Below, one piece after another: positions 9,392 to 18,384 of a stretch of DNA of 64,000 nt; position 1 is the first letter of the stretch, and the number at the start of each line of letters is the position of its first letter. The position numbers and the translations under genes were made by a program. Source of the stretch: Chromatiales bacterium (lineage in GTDB: Bacteria > Pseudomonadota > Gammaproteobacteria > Chromatiales > Chromatiaceae); contig JAKSBX010000217.1 of the NCBI GenBank assembly GCA_022360905.1, forward strand, positions 54,094 through 118,093, in the 5' to 3' direction. Under the pieces are notes generated by a model. It made no database searches. It was not told where the DNA came from and saw nothing but the letters and a program-made list of their open reading frames with translations.

Positions 9392-9408
9392 TTGGCACAC
9401 AAGTTGCT
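9392..9408 (+). promoter_or_regulatory. Sigma-54 promoter of xoxF
   Basis: TTGGCAC-N5-TTGCT matches the full -24/-12 sigma-54 consensus, with GG at 9394-9395 and GC at 9406-9407 (10-nt spacing). Transcription would start near 9419, giving an untranslated leader of about 200 nt before xoxF. An AcoR-like activator is encoded at 33784 in the same locus. No clear activator site was found in the 150 bp upstream. Confidence 0.75.
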
Positions 9409-9617
9409 CAACTCTCTTTGTCGCCTGATAGGACTGCCTGTACTGACGCGACATAATTTTCACTTATAGAAAAAATTAGGAGCTGTTAATTGATCGTAAT
9501 GGAGGAGTAATACCGAGTATTTCGATTCAGACTCTGCAGTATTGTCACTTTTTTAGAATCGTCCGATATCTCTTTTGAGGCAGTCTCACTAATGAATAAA
9601 ACCCGAGGATAGAAACT

Positions 9618-11420
9618 ATGGTAACAGCAAAACGCAAAGTTCTCGCGATATGCTTCACTGCCTCTGCCATGCTAGCTGCTGCAGGTGGTGTAACAGCTAA
9701 TTCAGAGCTATTGAAGATGCAAAAAAATGCGGATGACTGGGTGATGCCTAACGGCAACTACGCCAGTACTCGCTATAGTGAATTAAATCAGATCACTGCA
9801 AACAACGTTAAAGATCTGCAAGTTGCCTGGACCTTTTCAACCGGCGTTCTGCGTGGTCACGAAGGTGGTCCCCTTGTAATGGGCGATGTGATGTATATTC
9901 ACACACCATTTCCAAATAAGGTCTTCGCATTAGACCTGAATGAAGACGGTAGAATCATCTGGAAATACGAACCACGGCAGGATACCAGTGTCATCCCTGT
10001 GATGTGCTGTGACACCGTCAATCGTGGCCTGGCCTATGGTGACGGCAAAATCATCCTGTCTCAGGCAGATACCACACTGGTCGCTCTGGATGCCAAAACC
10101 GGTAAAAAGATCTGGTCTGTTAAAAACGGTGATCCAAGCAAAGGTGAAACATCCACCGCAGCACCCATGGTGGTTAAGGATAAAGTCTACATTGGTATCT
10201 CTGGGGGTGAATTCGGTGTACGTGGATCGTTAACGGCCTACAGTCTGAAAGACGGTAAGCTGGTTTGGCGAGGCTACTCCATGGGACCGGACAGCGACAC
10301 CCTGATCGATCCAAACAAAACCACCCATCTTGGTAAGCCTGTTGGTAAAGATTCAGGCATCAACACCTGGCAGGGTGACCAATGGAAGATTGGTGGCGGC
10401 GCCACTTGGGGCTGGTACTCATATGATCCAGATGAAAATCTCGTCTATTACGGGTCCGGAAATCCAAGTACTTGGAACCCTGTTCAACGTCCTGGTGATA
10501 ACCGCTGGTCAATGACCATTTTCGCCCGCGATGCCGATTCAGGCATGACCCGCTGGCTCTATCAAATGACTCCTCATGACGAATGGGACTATGATGGCAT
10601 CAATGAGATGATCCTGGTCGACAAAAAGATCAAGGGTAAGATGCGTAAAGCCTTGGTTCATTTTGATCGTAACGGTTTTGGCTACACCATGGACAGGATT
10701 ACCGGTGAGTTGTTGGTGGCGGAAAAGTTTGATCCTGCCGTCAACTGGGCAACCCATGTGGACATGAAGACCGGTCGTCCACAAGTCGTCGCTAAATATT
10801 CAACTCACCAGAATGGTGAAGATGTCAATTCAACTGGAATCTGCCCGGCAGCATTGGGTACCAAAGATCAGCAACCGGCGAGCTACTCACCGCGCACTGG
10901 TCTGTTCTATGTTCCAACCAATCATGTCTGCATGGACTATGAGCCTTTTGAAGTCTCATACACCGCAGGTCAGCCTTATGTAGGTGCGACCCTTTCCATG
11001 TATCCGGCACCAGGCGGCACCAACCTTGGTAACTTTATCGCATGGGATGCTGACAAGGGCAAGATTGTCTGGTCCAACGAAGAACCCTTCTCAGTATGGA
11101 GTGGTGCACTCTCCACAGCAGGTGACGTTGTTTTCTACGGCACACTGGAAGGTTACCTGAAAGCGGTTGATGCCAAGTCTGGTAAAGAGCTGTATCGCTT
11201 CAAGACACCGTCAGGCATCATCGGTAACGTCAATACCTATATGCACAACGGTAAGCAGTATATCGCCGTGCTATCAGGCCTTGGCGGTTGGGCTGGAATC
11301 GGTATGGCCGCTGGTCTGACCGATCCTACAGCAGGGCTTGGTGCAGTAGGTGCCTATGCTTCACTAAGCGATTACACCCAACTCGGCGGTACATTGACTG
11401 TTTTTTCACTGCCTGATTAA
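9618..11420 (+). CDS. xoxF: Lanthanide-dependent PQQ methanol/alcohol dehydrogenase XoxF
   Basis: This is a periplasmic quinoprotein that oxidises methanol or other primary alcohols and passes electrons to cytochrome c. It has 600 residues with a signal peptide (residues ~1-27), an eight-bladed PQQ propeller, and the vicinal disulfide Cys pair in VMCCDTVNR. In [10 protein letters not shown] the second Asp after the catalytic Asp marks lanthanide use; calcium MxaF enzymes have Ala there. The stretch [16 protein letters not shown] is XoxF5-like. A GAGGAT ribosome site lies ahead of the ATG. A sigma-54 promoter stands upstream and a strong hairpin downstream; cytochrome c and xoxJ genes follow. 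No mxaFI genes are in the window. Confidence 0.96.
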   Translation: MVTAKRKVLAICFTASAMLAAAGGVTANSELLKMQKNADDWVMPNGNYASTRYSELNQITANNVKDLQVAWTFSTGVLRGHEGGPLVMGDVMYIHTPFPNKVFALDLNEDGRIIWKYEPRQDTSVIPVMCCDTVNRGLAYGDGKIILSQADTTLVALDAKTGKKIWSVKNGDPSKGETSTAAPMVVKDKVYIGISGGEFGVRGSLTAYSLKDGKLVWRGYSMGPDSDTLIDPNKTTHLGKPVGKDSGINTWQGDQWKIGGGATWGWYSYDPDENLVYYGSGNPSTWNPVQRPGDNRWSMTIFARDADSGMTRWLYQMTPHDEWDYDGINEMILVDKKIKGKMRKALVHFDRNGFGYTMDRITGELLVAEKFDPAVNWATHVDMKTGRPQVVAKYSTHQNGEDVNSTGICPAALGTKDQQPASYSPRTGLFYVPTNHVCMDYEPFEVSYTAGQPYVGATLSMYPAPGGTNLGNFIAWDADKGKIVWSNEEPFSVWSGALSTAGDVVFYGTLEGYLKAVDAKSGKELYRFKTPSGIIGNVNTYMHNGKQYIAVLSGLGGWAGIGMAAGLTDPTAGLGAVGAYASLSDYTQLGGTLTVFSLPD

Positions 11421-11441
11421 TGAGCTGAAGTATCGCTCCGC

Positions 11442-11468
11442 ACCGCCACCCGCCCAGCGGGTGGCGGT
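11442..11468 (+). terminator. Hairpin after xoxF
   Basis: A perfect 12-bp GC-rich stem (ACCGCCACCCGC with its complement) closes on a CCA loop, 21 nt after the xoxF stop. There is no T-run. It probably limits read-through or protects the xoxF mRNA 3' end, so xoxF is expressed above the genes that follow. Confidence 0.7.
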
Positions 11469-11516
11469 AACACTTCAACAGAGAATAGAACCATATGGTT
11501 TTTTATGAGGCTCAAT

Positions 11517-11987
11517 ATGCTGCACTTCAGACTTAGTAAACCCATCCTTCTTGCCACCCTTGCACTCACCTACTCGATTACATGTTATGCAACACCAAGC
11601 AAGGCTGACTACAAAAGCTTCCAACCGTCACCCGATCAACCCTACTACTTTGAAGACGGTAAGGTAGACTTTGGCACATATAATGGGTTTCGTCGTTACC
11701 ATGCTGATTGCCATGTATGCCATGGCCCTGCAGGATTGGGCAGTAGCTATGCACCGGCACTAATCGAATCCCTGAAAGTCATGAGCTGGGGTGACTTTGT
11801 CAATGTGGTAATCAGTGGTCGTGAAGGAAGAGATAACATGATCATGCCTTCATTTGCGAAAAATGTAGACATCGTAACCAATCTCTCCGATATCTATGCC
11901 TATTTAAAGGCACGTGCCGATGGTGTGATTGGAGCAAACAGACCGGCTAAGTTTCCAAAAGTTAAAAAGTTGATTGCCGACAAATAA
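11517..11987 (+). CDS. xoxG: Periplasmic cytochrome c, XoxG-like electron acceptor
   Basis: This small c-type cytochrome has a signal peptide (MLHFRLSKPILLATLALTYS) and one haem motif CHVCH in YHADCHVCHGPAGLGSS. It is the likely physiological electron acceptor of XoxF. A Met for the distal haem position may be in NMIMPSF. The ATG at 11517 is preferred over the track start at 11505 because GAGG ends 6 nt before it and the signal peptide begins there. It lies between xoxF and xoxJ, the usual order. The symbol is given by position and motif; the family is diverse. Confidence 0.85.
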   Translation: MLHFRLSKPILLATLALTYSITCYATPSKADYKSFQPSPDQPYYFEDGKVDFGTYNGFRRYHADCHVCHGPAGLGSSYAPALIESLKVMSWGDFVNVVISGREGRDNMIMPSFAKNVDIVTNLSDIYAYLKARADGVIGANRPAKFPKVKKLIADK

Positions 11988-12090
11988 TCTGGCTGCCGAT
12001 AACAACCAAGACATGGAGTTTCCATGATAAAATAAGGCCAGTTAGTGGCAAAATCGAATTGCTGCAATCATTTCTGCAGTGGAGGTCAAA

Positions 12091-12948
12091 ATGCAAAAAA
12101 CAGGTTCTTCGTCTTACTTTAGTGCGCAGAACCTGTTTTTTTTATGCTGTTGTTTCGTCATACAGTTATCGATCACTTTACCCAGTGAAGCCAAAAACAC
12201 ATTCGAGGCTCGCAACAAAAGTTACCTGACCGTATGCGGTGATCCCAATCACCTGCCCTTTTCAAACCAAAAGATGCAGGGATTTGAAAACCGTATTGCA
12301 CAATTGATCGCCGACGACCTGGAACGCACCTTACGTTACCACTGGTGGCCACAAACTATCGGTTTTGTGCGAAACACACTGAAAGTAAGGCTCTGTGACT
12401 TAATCATGGGTGTTACTTCCGTCAACGAGATGTTACAAAACACCAACCCCTATTATCGTTCTGTCTACACTCTGGTCTACCGTGCGGAGTCTGGCCTGAA
12501 GATCACTACCCTGAGTGACCCGGTGTTAAAACAGCTTCGCATCGGTGTGGTGGCAGGCACACCACCGGCAACCGTGTTAACAAACAAAGGCTTAATGGAT
12601 AAGGTGAAGTCTTACCACCGCACTGTGGATACCAGGTTGTTTTCTCCTGCAACCCGCGCGGTTGAGGATGTTGCTTTGGATAGAATAGATATCGCTGTAA
12701 TCTGGGGACCAATTGCCGGTTATACAGCAAAAAATCAAGAGATACCGCTTACTGTAGTGCCTTTACCTGCAAAAATTGACAATGTGCCATTGGCCTTCAA
12801 TGTCTCCATGGGTATCAGGCGACGAGAACATAACTGGAAACAGCAGCTAAATCTGGAACTGGAAAAACTGGCGCCCGAAATAGAGAAAATTCTGCTCGAT
12901 TACCAGATACCGCTACTCGATGCCAACGACAACCTGATCAAGCCTTGA
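12091..12948 (+). CDS. xoxJ: XoxJ-type periplasmic solute-binding-like protein
   Basis: This protein of about 285 residues, with an N-terminal signal segment (residues ~10-34), belongs to the family 3 solute-binding fold of quinoprotein dehydrogenase-associated proteins (MxaJ/XoxJ). Visible family stretches are CGDPNHLPFSN and GFENRIAQLIADDL. XoxJ is thought to help activate or mature XoxF in the periplasm rather than to feed a transporter. The start is set at the ATG at 12091, 5 nt after GGAGG; the track start is an upstream GTG. Its stop overlaps the next gene. Confidence 0.88.
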   Translation: MQKTGSSSYFSAQNLFFLCCCFVIQLSITLPSEAKNTFEARNKSYLTVCGDPNHLPFSNQKMQGFENRIAQLIADDLERTLRYHWWPQTIGFVRNTLKVRLCDLIMGVTSVNEMLQNTNPYYRSVYTLVYRAESGLKITTLSDPVLKQLRIGVVAGTPPATVLTNKGLMDKVKSYHRTVDTRLFSPATRAVEDVALDRIDIAVIWGPIAGYTAKNQEIPLTVVPLPAKIDNVPLAFNVSMGIRRREHNWKQQLNLELEKLAPEIEKILLDYQIPLLDANDNLIKP

Positions 12949-13559
12949 CGCAGATGATAAACCTGCACTCTCTGCGACGATTTTCAACTAATAGGATGCT
13001 GTTGACATTGTTTGGGGCTTGCCTGTTTTGTCACCATCTTATTGCCTCCGAAGCTCAATCGGAACTTTTCTCTGCAGAAGGTTATCGCATGTCAGAGTTC
13101 CGCGCTCCTGTTCCTGAATCGCTCCCCTCGGTCTCGACACTGACAACAGAGCAGCTTCAGCAGTTAATTGCAGAACAGACTGTGCTGTTAATCGATGTCT
13201 TACCTACCCCGGTCAAGCCGAAAGATCGCCCTGACCACCTTTTGTGGTTTCCCCCAGAGAGAAGTAATATTCCTGAATCCTATTGGTTGCCGAATGTGGG
13301 GTTTGGCGCACTTTCTGCTGAACTCGATCGCTATTTCAGGGAAAACCTGGCAAGGCTGAGTGAACAGGATAAGACGCTGGCGATAGTCATCTACTGTCTG
13401 GCTGACTGCTGGATGTCATGGAACGCTGCCAGGCGGGCTGCGATTGAATATGGTTACACTAACATTTACTGGTACCCGGATGGCACCACCGGGTGGGAAG
13501 CCCAGCAACTACCACTGCAACAGAGTCAACCCATACCGCTTGATGACGTGGAAGAGTGA
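12945..13559 (+). CDS. PQQ-associated CXXXCW-motif rhodanese-like protein
   Basis: This is a 204-residue secreted protein (signal region ~10-35) of the family found with PQQ-dependent alcohol oxidation genes. It carries the diagnostic motif YCLADCWMSWNAARRA, two Cys three residues apart followed by Trp, in a rhodanese-like fold (residues ~65-190). A redox or cofactor-related role is suggested in the literature but the reaction is unknown. The track start is a TTG overlapping the xoxJ stop (TTGA); an ATG three codons later is equally possible. It faces the minus-strand ABC operon with a 14-bp gap. Confidence 0.85.
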   Translation: MTQMINLHSLRRFSTNRMLLTLFGACLFCHHLIASEAQSELFSAEGYRMSEFRAPVPESLPSVSTLTTEQLQQLIAEQTVLLIDVLPTPVKPKDRPDHLLWFPPERSNIPESYWLPNVGFGALSAELDRYFRENLARLSEQDKTLAIVIYCLADCWMSWNAARRAAIEYGYTNIYWYPDGTTGWEAQQLPLQQSQPIPLDDVEE

Positions 13560-13573
13560 GTCAATTATTACCA

Positions 13574-14200
13574 TCAATCGAGGTAGTAGGCGATCGTACG
13601 AGCCAAAACACCGAGTTTTTCCTCAACCAGTCTTGGCCTGGTACAGAGGTGTTGGATGAAGGACTCACGCTCATCGAACATCCGCTGTTTGATCTCCATC
13701 TCATTTTGCATTATCGCCAGGCGCTGTTGTGCTTCAGGTGAACCATCTTCCTGTAATCGCACCATCTCATCGAGCTCTTCACTAAGCTGATTGGCCCTTT
13801 CTGCCTGGCCGTTGGCATAGCGGATAATGCCATTGAGCGCCTTTTGACGCTGTATATTCAACTGGGATATGATGCCGGCGAACAGTAGGGTAAGCTTCCG
13901 ATCCTTGACCTCAGGCCGTTGTTTTTCAGCAAACCCGGCAATATGCTTGTCTGCCATCTCGATTTCATATTCAGGCGAGACCAGCTGTCTGACCAAGACT
14001 TCAACAGCTTGGTCTTTGTCCCAACTCTGTTCCAATCCGACAATCTCCGGCCCGGCCCAAACAACAGCGGCGGGAACCTCTGCAACAAACGCTTGCTCGC
14101 AGGGCCAGTTCGTCAATTCATCTGCTTGTAACAGCGAATTTGTAGAAGCTGCAATTACAAATGTTGCTGTTAGCTGTCTGAAAGTCATCTTTTTCAACAT
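13574..14200 (-). CDS. Unrecognised secreted protein of the PQQ ABC operon
   Basis: I do not recognise this 208-residue protein. It has an apparent signal peptide (residues ~1-26), one Cys soon after it (NWPCEQAF), and a long charged helical, probably coiled-coil region (residues ~110-180). It is the last gene of the minus-strand PQQ-associated ABC operon, directly joined to the permease gene (stop and start adjacent). Co-occurrence suggests a periplasmic accessory role in alcohol oxidation; nothing in the sequence shows a reaction. Confidence 0.75.
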   Translation of the reverse strand: MLKKMTFRQLTATFVIAASTNSLLQADELTNWPCEQAFVAEVPAAVVWAGPEIVGLEQSWDKDQAVEVLVRQLVSPEYEIEMADKHIAGFAEKQRPEVKDRKLTLLFAGIISQLNIQRQKALNGIIRYANGQAERANQLSEELDEMVRLQEDGSPEAQQRLAIMQNEMEIKQRMFDERESFIQHLCTRPRLVEEKLGVLARTIAYYLD

Positions 14201-15007
14201 TTAACCTGCTCCCTGTTTTCTACTCATTAAACCTCTTGCAGGATCGTAACCATAAAGCGCACCGGCCAGAAAAAACAACAGGGAACCGACGACTGCAAAA
14301 AATGCGACCCAACCTATTTGACCATAGAGTGAGAACCTGATCAGTTCGACGGCATGTGTAAACGGGTTGAAGCGACAGATCTCATAGAGAAGCAGGCTCG
14401 AATCCTTGATTCTCCAGAGTGGATAGAGTGCTGAGGAGGCGAAAAACATGGGGAAAATCACAAAATTCATCACCCCGGCAAAGTTCTCAAGCTGTTTTAT
14501 GGCTGAAGAGAGTAGCAAACCTAAGGCTCCCAGCATCAGCCCGGATAAAAGGAGGGCGGGAAATGCCAGTAGATAACCCATCAGCGGTGGTTGTACGTCC
14601 CAAAACCAGGCTATACCAAGAAAAAGATAGACCTGGGCAATGGCAACCAGTGTTCCTGCGGTCAACTTGCAGAGTAGAAGATACCATCGGGGAAAAGGAC
14701 TCACCATCAGCATACGCATACTGCCCATCTCCCTGTCGTAGACCATGGAGAGTGAGCTCTGCATACCGCTAAACAGTAGGATCATCGCTGCCAGACCTGG
14801 AACGATATACTCTTCATAAAGGATGTAGGTCTCATAAGGTGGAATGATAGAGACACCCAGAACTGAGCGAAATCCTGCAGCAAAGATAAACAACCACACC
14901 AGAGGCCGGACCAAGGCACCGAAAAACCGTTCACGCTGATGCAGAAAGCGTAAGGCTTCCCGAACGAAGATACCCCACATGCAACGGTAATATTGGACGG
15001 CTTTCAT
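14201..15007 (-). CDS. PQQ-associated ABC transporter permease (ABC-2 type)
   Basis: This is a 268-residue inner-membrane protein of the ABC-2 type with about six membrane segments, of the kind found beside PQQ alcohol dehydrogenase genes (PedC-like). The central FPMFFASSALYPLWRI stretch is the ABC-2 signature region. It pairs with the ATPase at 15004, whose stop overlaps its start by 4 nt (ATGA). ABC-2 permeases normally export; the substrate here is unknown. It is co-directional with the propeller and binding-protein genes. Confidence 0.88.
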   Translation of the reverse strand: MKAVQYYRCMWGIFVREALRFLHQRERFFGALVRPLVWLFIFAAGFRSVLGVSIIPPYETYILYEEYIVPGLAAMILLFSGMQSSLSMVYDREMGSMRMLMVSPFPRWYLLLCKLTAGTLVAIAQVYLFLGIAWFWDVQPPLMGYLLAFPALLLSGLMLGALGLLLSSAIKQLENFAGVMNFVIFPMFFASSALYPLWRIKDSSLLLYEICRFNPFTHAVELIRFSLYGQIGWVAFFAVVGSLLFFLAGALYGYDPARGLMSRKQGAG

Positions 15008-15741
15008 GATGACTCACTGCGTGTGAGGTGATTGAACGCCTGTTTTACACTGTCTGTTCCAGTCTGCTGCATAATCTGTTTTGCACTACCCCTGGCAAGG
15101 ATTTTTCCGCCATGAAGTATCACCAATTGATCCTCAGGCTCTACCTCGTCGACCAGATGAGTCGCCCATAAAACCCCAATGCCATCTGCGCTGCAGCGGT
15201 TTCTTACCTGTTGCAGGATAGCCTGGCGGCTATGGATATCGAGTCCTACTGTCGGCTCGTCAGCCAAGAGCAATTGTGGTTGATGTAACAGTGCCCTTAC
15301 CAGCTCGACCCGCCGTCTTTGTCCACCGCTCAACGTGCGCACTCGATCTGCAGCACGATCTGCCAGCCCGACCTCCTCCATTGCCAACTGCAATCGATCG
15401 GCTATTTTACTGGGATTGATCCCCTGAAGTGCGCAGTGGTAGTGGAGATTCTGTATGAGTGACAGGTCCAGATCCAGAGTGGGCTGCTGAAAAACAACCC
15501 CAAGTTGGGCAAGTGCCTTTCGACTCTGATGTTTCAAGTCATAGCCATAGATACTGATTGAGCCCCGGGGACTGACGAATAGCCGGGTGATCAATGAGAA
15601 AAGCGTTGTTTTACCTGCTCCATTAACCCCCAGTAAGACACAGAACTCACCTGGATCAAGGGTAAAGCTGACCTGATCCAACACCGGCCGTTTGGTGTAT
15701 GAAAAGCTGACGTCCAACAATCTAAGTGCGGCTTCACTCAT
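15004..15741 (-). CDS. PQQ-associated ABC transporter ATP-binding protein
   Basis: This 245-residue ATPase drives the ABC-2 permease next to it. Walker A is GVNGAGKTT, the Q-loop is in VVFQQPTLD, the signature is LSGGQRRRVELVRAL, Walker B is LLLADEPTVGLD, and the H-loop is in WATHLVDE. All catalytic motifs are intact. It overlaps its neighbours by 4 nt on both sides, so the operon is tightly coupled. It belongs to the PQQ-linked subfamily by context. Confidence 0.92.
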   Translation of the reverse strand: MSEAALRLLDVSFSYTKRPVLDQVSFTLDPGEFCVLLGVNGAGKTTLFSLITRLFVSPRGSISIYGYDLKHQSRKALAQLGVVFQQPTLDLDLSLIQNLHYHCALQGINPSKIADRLQLAMEEVGLADRAADRVRTLSGGQRRRVELVRALLHQPQLLLADEPTVGLDIHSRQAILQQVRNRCSADGIGVLWATHLVDEVEPEDQLVILHGGKILARGSAKQIMQQTGTDSVKQAFNHLTRSESS

Positions 15742-16739
15742 TGCCGTACCACGATCCCCCAGGGCAGGCGCCCTACTCTGATCGATTTTTTCACTTTTAA
15801 GCGCCCGACATCGATGACTGAAACATCGTTACTCACCCCATTGGTGGTAAAGACAAATTTCTCATCGGGAGAAAAGGCGAGATTCCAAACCCTTTGACCG
15901 ACAAGAAGATATTTTTCAATCTCAAAGGAACTCGTATCAATTACCGCGACCCTGGCCGCCGGTCCCAAGGCAATAAACGCCTGTTTGCCATCGTCGGTTA
16001 TTTTAATACCTACCGGTTGGATCAAATCCTTGTGTATTCCAGGAATCTTAAATTTGATTTTTTTTAGGATTTTTCTGCTCTGTGTATCGATCACACTGAC
16101 CGTACCGCCAATCTCGGATGAAACCCAAACCTGTTTCCCATCATTTGAAAACTGCGCGACTCTAGGTCGTTGATCCACAAGTACGTTATCCTCCACTTTC
16201 ATGTTTTGCAAATTGATGAAGTGAGCCATATTAGTTGTTTCAGAGGTGTTGACCAGCCATTTACCGTCGGGACTTATACCCATCCCTTCAGGCTCCACAC
16301 CGACCTGTATCTCAGTGACTTTCACCCGTTTTTCGATATCCACCATGGTAACCATATTGTCATCTTCATTAGCCGCATAGAGATACTTATCCTGCGGACC
16401 AATCACCAACAGTTCCGGGTCCGGACCGGATGGAAGTGTGTGAGTGACCTTCATCGTCTGCAGATCCAGTACTTCGATATGATCCGCATCACTAGTACAG
16501 ATATAGAGGGTTTTTCCGTCATTGCTGAGAGCGATACCACGGGGGCGTTCACCAACGGATACCTCATCAACTACCTTCAGGCTGTCGCCATCGATGACCG
16601 TTATTTTATTGTCTTTCTCACTACTTACATAGATTGTGTAAGCGGATACCGGTGTACTCAATAAAACAAACAGAATCGATCCAATGATGGGTTGAAGAAA
16701 GCTATCTAAAAATCCGTTTTGAGAAGTTTTGAATAACAT
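15738..16739 (-). CDS. PQQ-associated YVTN-type beta-propeller protein
   Basis: This 333-residue secreted protein (signal region ~15-33) is built from repeats of the YVTN propeller type, for example YVSSEKDNKITVIDGDSLKV and YICTSDADHIEVLDLQTMKV. Proteins of this family accompany the PQQ ABC system; their role is not established. It may bind a protein or cofactor in the periplasm. Its stop overlaps the ATPase start. A second propeller is encoded divergently at 18930. Confidence 0.88.
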   Translation of the reverse strand: MLFKTSQNGFLDSFLQPIIGSILFVLLSTPVSAYTIYVSSEKDNKITVIDGDSLKVVDEVSVGERPRGIALSNDGKTLYICTSDADHIEVLDLQTMKVTHTLPSGPDPELLVIGPQDKYLYAANEDDNMVTMVDIEKRVKVTEIQVGVEPEGMGISPDGKWLVNTSETTNMAHFINLQNMKVEDNVLVDQRPRVAQFSNDGKQVWVSSEIGGTVSVIDTQSRKILKKIKFKIPGIHKDLIQPVGIKITDDGKQAFIALGPAARVAVIDTSSFEIEKYLLVGQRVWNLAFSPDEKFVFTTNGVSNDVSVIDVGRLKVKKSIRVGRLPWGIVVRQ

Positions 16740-16787
16740 AGGATGACTCCCCGTTTACTGTTCTATATCTGGATATAGCAAAATGCA

Positions 16788-18011
16788 CTATTTCTTACAC
16801 CTACTCTCAGGACGGTCGTAACCCAAAGTATCGAGGGTTGTAAACTGATGAAGAAAACCCTTCTGGGGTGAAACCGAGATCATTATTTTCGCTGAGGTGA
16901 TAAGCAGGGGTTGCCGTAGTTGATTACTCCAGTCACGAAAGCTGACCGGTCTACCTTTAAAAGCGGCGAGACTGAACTCAGGACCGATGATGTAGGGTAT
17001 TAGTTTGTCCACCTGACCACTGGATGTGCGCGTAGCCGCTTCACCGATGGTGCGGACTGCCAACCATGCAGAGAAGTCACGATCCGTCATCCAGCGATTA
17101 TGCTGTTCATTGAAGCGACGTTGAAATTGGGTCGCCCCCCACTGTTCATGGACCCCACTCCAGGCCGCAGGAGAAAGACCTTGTGTGCCACCAACAGGTC
17201 TTGGGCGATAAGTACGGTAAGTAAGAAATTCGCCAAATTCCTTCGACTCATCGGCGACAATCAGAATATCGTAATCTCCGACCTGGCTGAACTCGTTGAC
17301 CACTTGCTGTTCCCGGTTATGGCCTGAATCTGTACGTCTCGCCCCCGGCTCGAAAGTCCACTGTTTCTGCTCGACGATTTTATGCCCAAAACGCTTGGCG
17401 GCACGTTTCAGGGCCTCGGCATAGGCTTTGTCCCTCGGATGACGACCGACCACCAAAAACCACTCTGTCCAGCGTTTCCAGGCTAGATATTGGGCGAGGG
17501 CGTCAGCCAGCATGGCCCGGCTTGGCATAGTGTGCAGCAGATTTGCTCGGCACTCGTTCAGCCTTAGATTGTCATCTGTGGCGCCGATGTTGAAGAGCAA
17601 GCTCGCTTTGGCATCTGGGTGATCGGCTATTTCGAGTAGCTTTTTAGCGGGTAAATTGAGTAGAAAAAGCCTGATACCCTGCTTGTGCAGTTTTCTGAAG
17701 GCCTGGATGACCGGTCCATCGGGTTTTACTTTTTCGACAGTGAGCGTAAACGACTGCCCGGTGAAACGCCCGGTAGTATTATTGTCATGAATACCCTGCA
17801 ATGCACCGGCCTCACCGATATCTTCGATTACCGGCTGCAAGAGTGACAAGGGAATATGACGCCCCTCCTCTTCGGTGATCAAGCCGATGGGTATATCAAG
17901 CGTATCAGCATGGAGAGGCTCCAGGTAGATCGCACCCAATAAAAAAATGGCTAATAGGATACTCATCATTACGGATTCAACATTATTATTCTTGGACAAC
18001 GGTTGTTTCAA
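16788..18011 (-). CDS. PQQ-associated periplasmic substrate-binding protein
   Basis: This 407-residue protein has an N-terminal membrane/signal segment (residues ~15-35) and the periplasmic type I binding fold of branched-chain amino-acid receptors. It is of the kind linked to PQQ-dependent alcohol systems. Family-like stretches are LPAKKLLEIADHP, LFNIGATDDNLRL and YDILIVADESKEFGEF. It is the first gene of the minus-strand operon. A sigma-54-like promoter ends about 40 nt before the start codon, and a GTGTCA palindrome stands about 110 bp upstream of the predicted transcription start. Confidence 0.87.
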   Translation of the reverse strand: MKQPLSKNNNVESVMMSILLAIFLLGAIYLEPLHADTLDIPIGLITEEEGRHIPLSLLQPVIEDIGEAGALQGIHDNNTTGRFTGQSFTLTVEKVKPDGPVIQAFRKLHKQGIRLFLLNLPAKKLLEIADHPDAKASLLFNIGATDDNLRLNECRANLLHTMPSRAMLADALAQYLAWKRWTEWFLVVGRHPRDKAYAEALKRAAKRFGHKIVEQKQWTFEPGARRTDSGHNREQQVVNEFSQVGDYDILIVADESKEFGEFLTYRTYRPRPVGGTQGLSPAAWSGVHEQWGATQFQRRFNEQHNRWMTDRDFSAWLAVRTIGEAATRTSSGQVDKLIPYIIGPEFSLAAFKGRPVSFRDWSNQLRQPLLITSAKIMISVSPQKGFLHQFTTLDTLGYDRPESRCKK

Positions 18012-18053
18012 AGCATCTCCATTCGTTCATAGAGCATTCTAGTCAATCAATTT

Positions 18054-18069
18054 TGCAAATTTTGTACCA
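18054..18069 (-). promoter_or_regulatory. Sigma-54-like promoter of the PQQ ABC operon
   Basis: On the minus strand TGGTAC-N5-TTGCA differs from the consensus at one base and has exact GG-N10-GC spacing (GC/CC at 18055-18056 and 18067-18068 on the plus strand). Transcription would start near 18043, 32 nt before the start codon at 18011. Confidence 0.6.
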
Positions 18070-18147
18070 TGGACAATTTAGAGACCCGCGCTGGTAACTA
18101 AAGGTTTTGATCACTGGTCCCCTGAGTACTCTCTGGTGAATCAATCA

Positions 18148-18163
18148 GTGTCATCATTGACAC
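18148..18163. promoter_or_regulatory. GTGTCA-N4-TGACAC palindrome, candidate activator site
   Basis: A perfect 6-bp inverted repeat around TCAT lies about 110 bp upstream of the predicted minus-strand start and about 190 bp upstream of the plus-strand one, a distance typical of enhancer sites for sigma-54 activators. The binding protein is inferred, not shown. Confidence 0.5.
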
Positions 18164-18317
18164 ACACTGTCGAATCATCTGTTTCAGCTGGTCAGTGCAT
18201 TTCAACCATTACATCACCTGGTAGCCTCATCATAGTCTAACTATTAAAAGGTCAAGAAGGGATTTTATCCCGAGAAGGTTATTAGAATATAAGCGTAGCT
18301 TTATAGACCCAAGAATC

Positions 18318-18333
18318 GGGCATGAATATTGCT
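18318..18333 (+). promoter_or_regulatory. Weak sigma-54-like promoter of the MxaD-like gene
   Basis: GGGCAT-N5-TTGCT has correct spacing and an intact -12 box but two mismatches at -24. It would start transcription near 18344, about 40 nt before the GTG start at 18385, and it overlaps the longer N-terminus offered by the ORF track. Confidence 0.35.
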
Positions 18334-18384
18334 GGAATTGATTCACTTGTGAGATCAATAACCTGTCACATCCTGGAGGTCCGC

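Larger units (their letters stand above)
8547..9617. other. Long non-coding region upstream of xoxF
   Basis: About 1.07 kb with no convincing gene; the short frames in it lack ribosome sites. It contains an element with inverted ends (8704-8792), a loose GTGTC-N8-GACAC inverted repeat (8894-8911), an AT-rich stretch (~8990-9240) that includes an IHF-like AATCAA-N4-TTA (9061-9073), and a full sigma-54 promoter match (9392-9408). Confidence 0.7.
18012..18384. other. Divergent regulatory region between the PQQ ABC operon and the MxaD-like gene
   Basis: This 373-bp stretch has no gene. It holds a good sigma-54-like site for the minus strand, a 16-bp GTGTCA/TGACAC palindrome, and a weaker sigma-54-like site for the plus strand. 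The arrangement suggests one activator site serving two divergent promoters. Confidence 0.6.
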
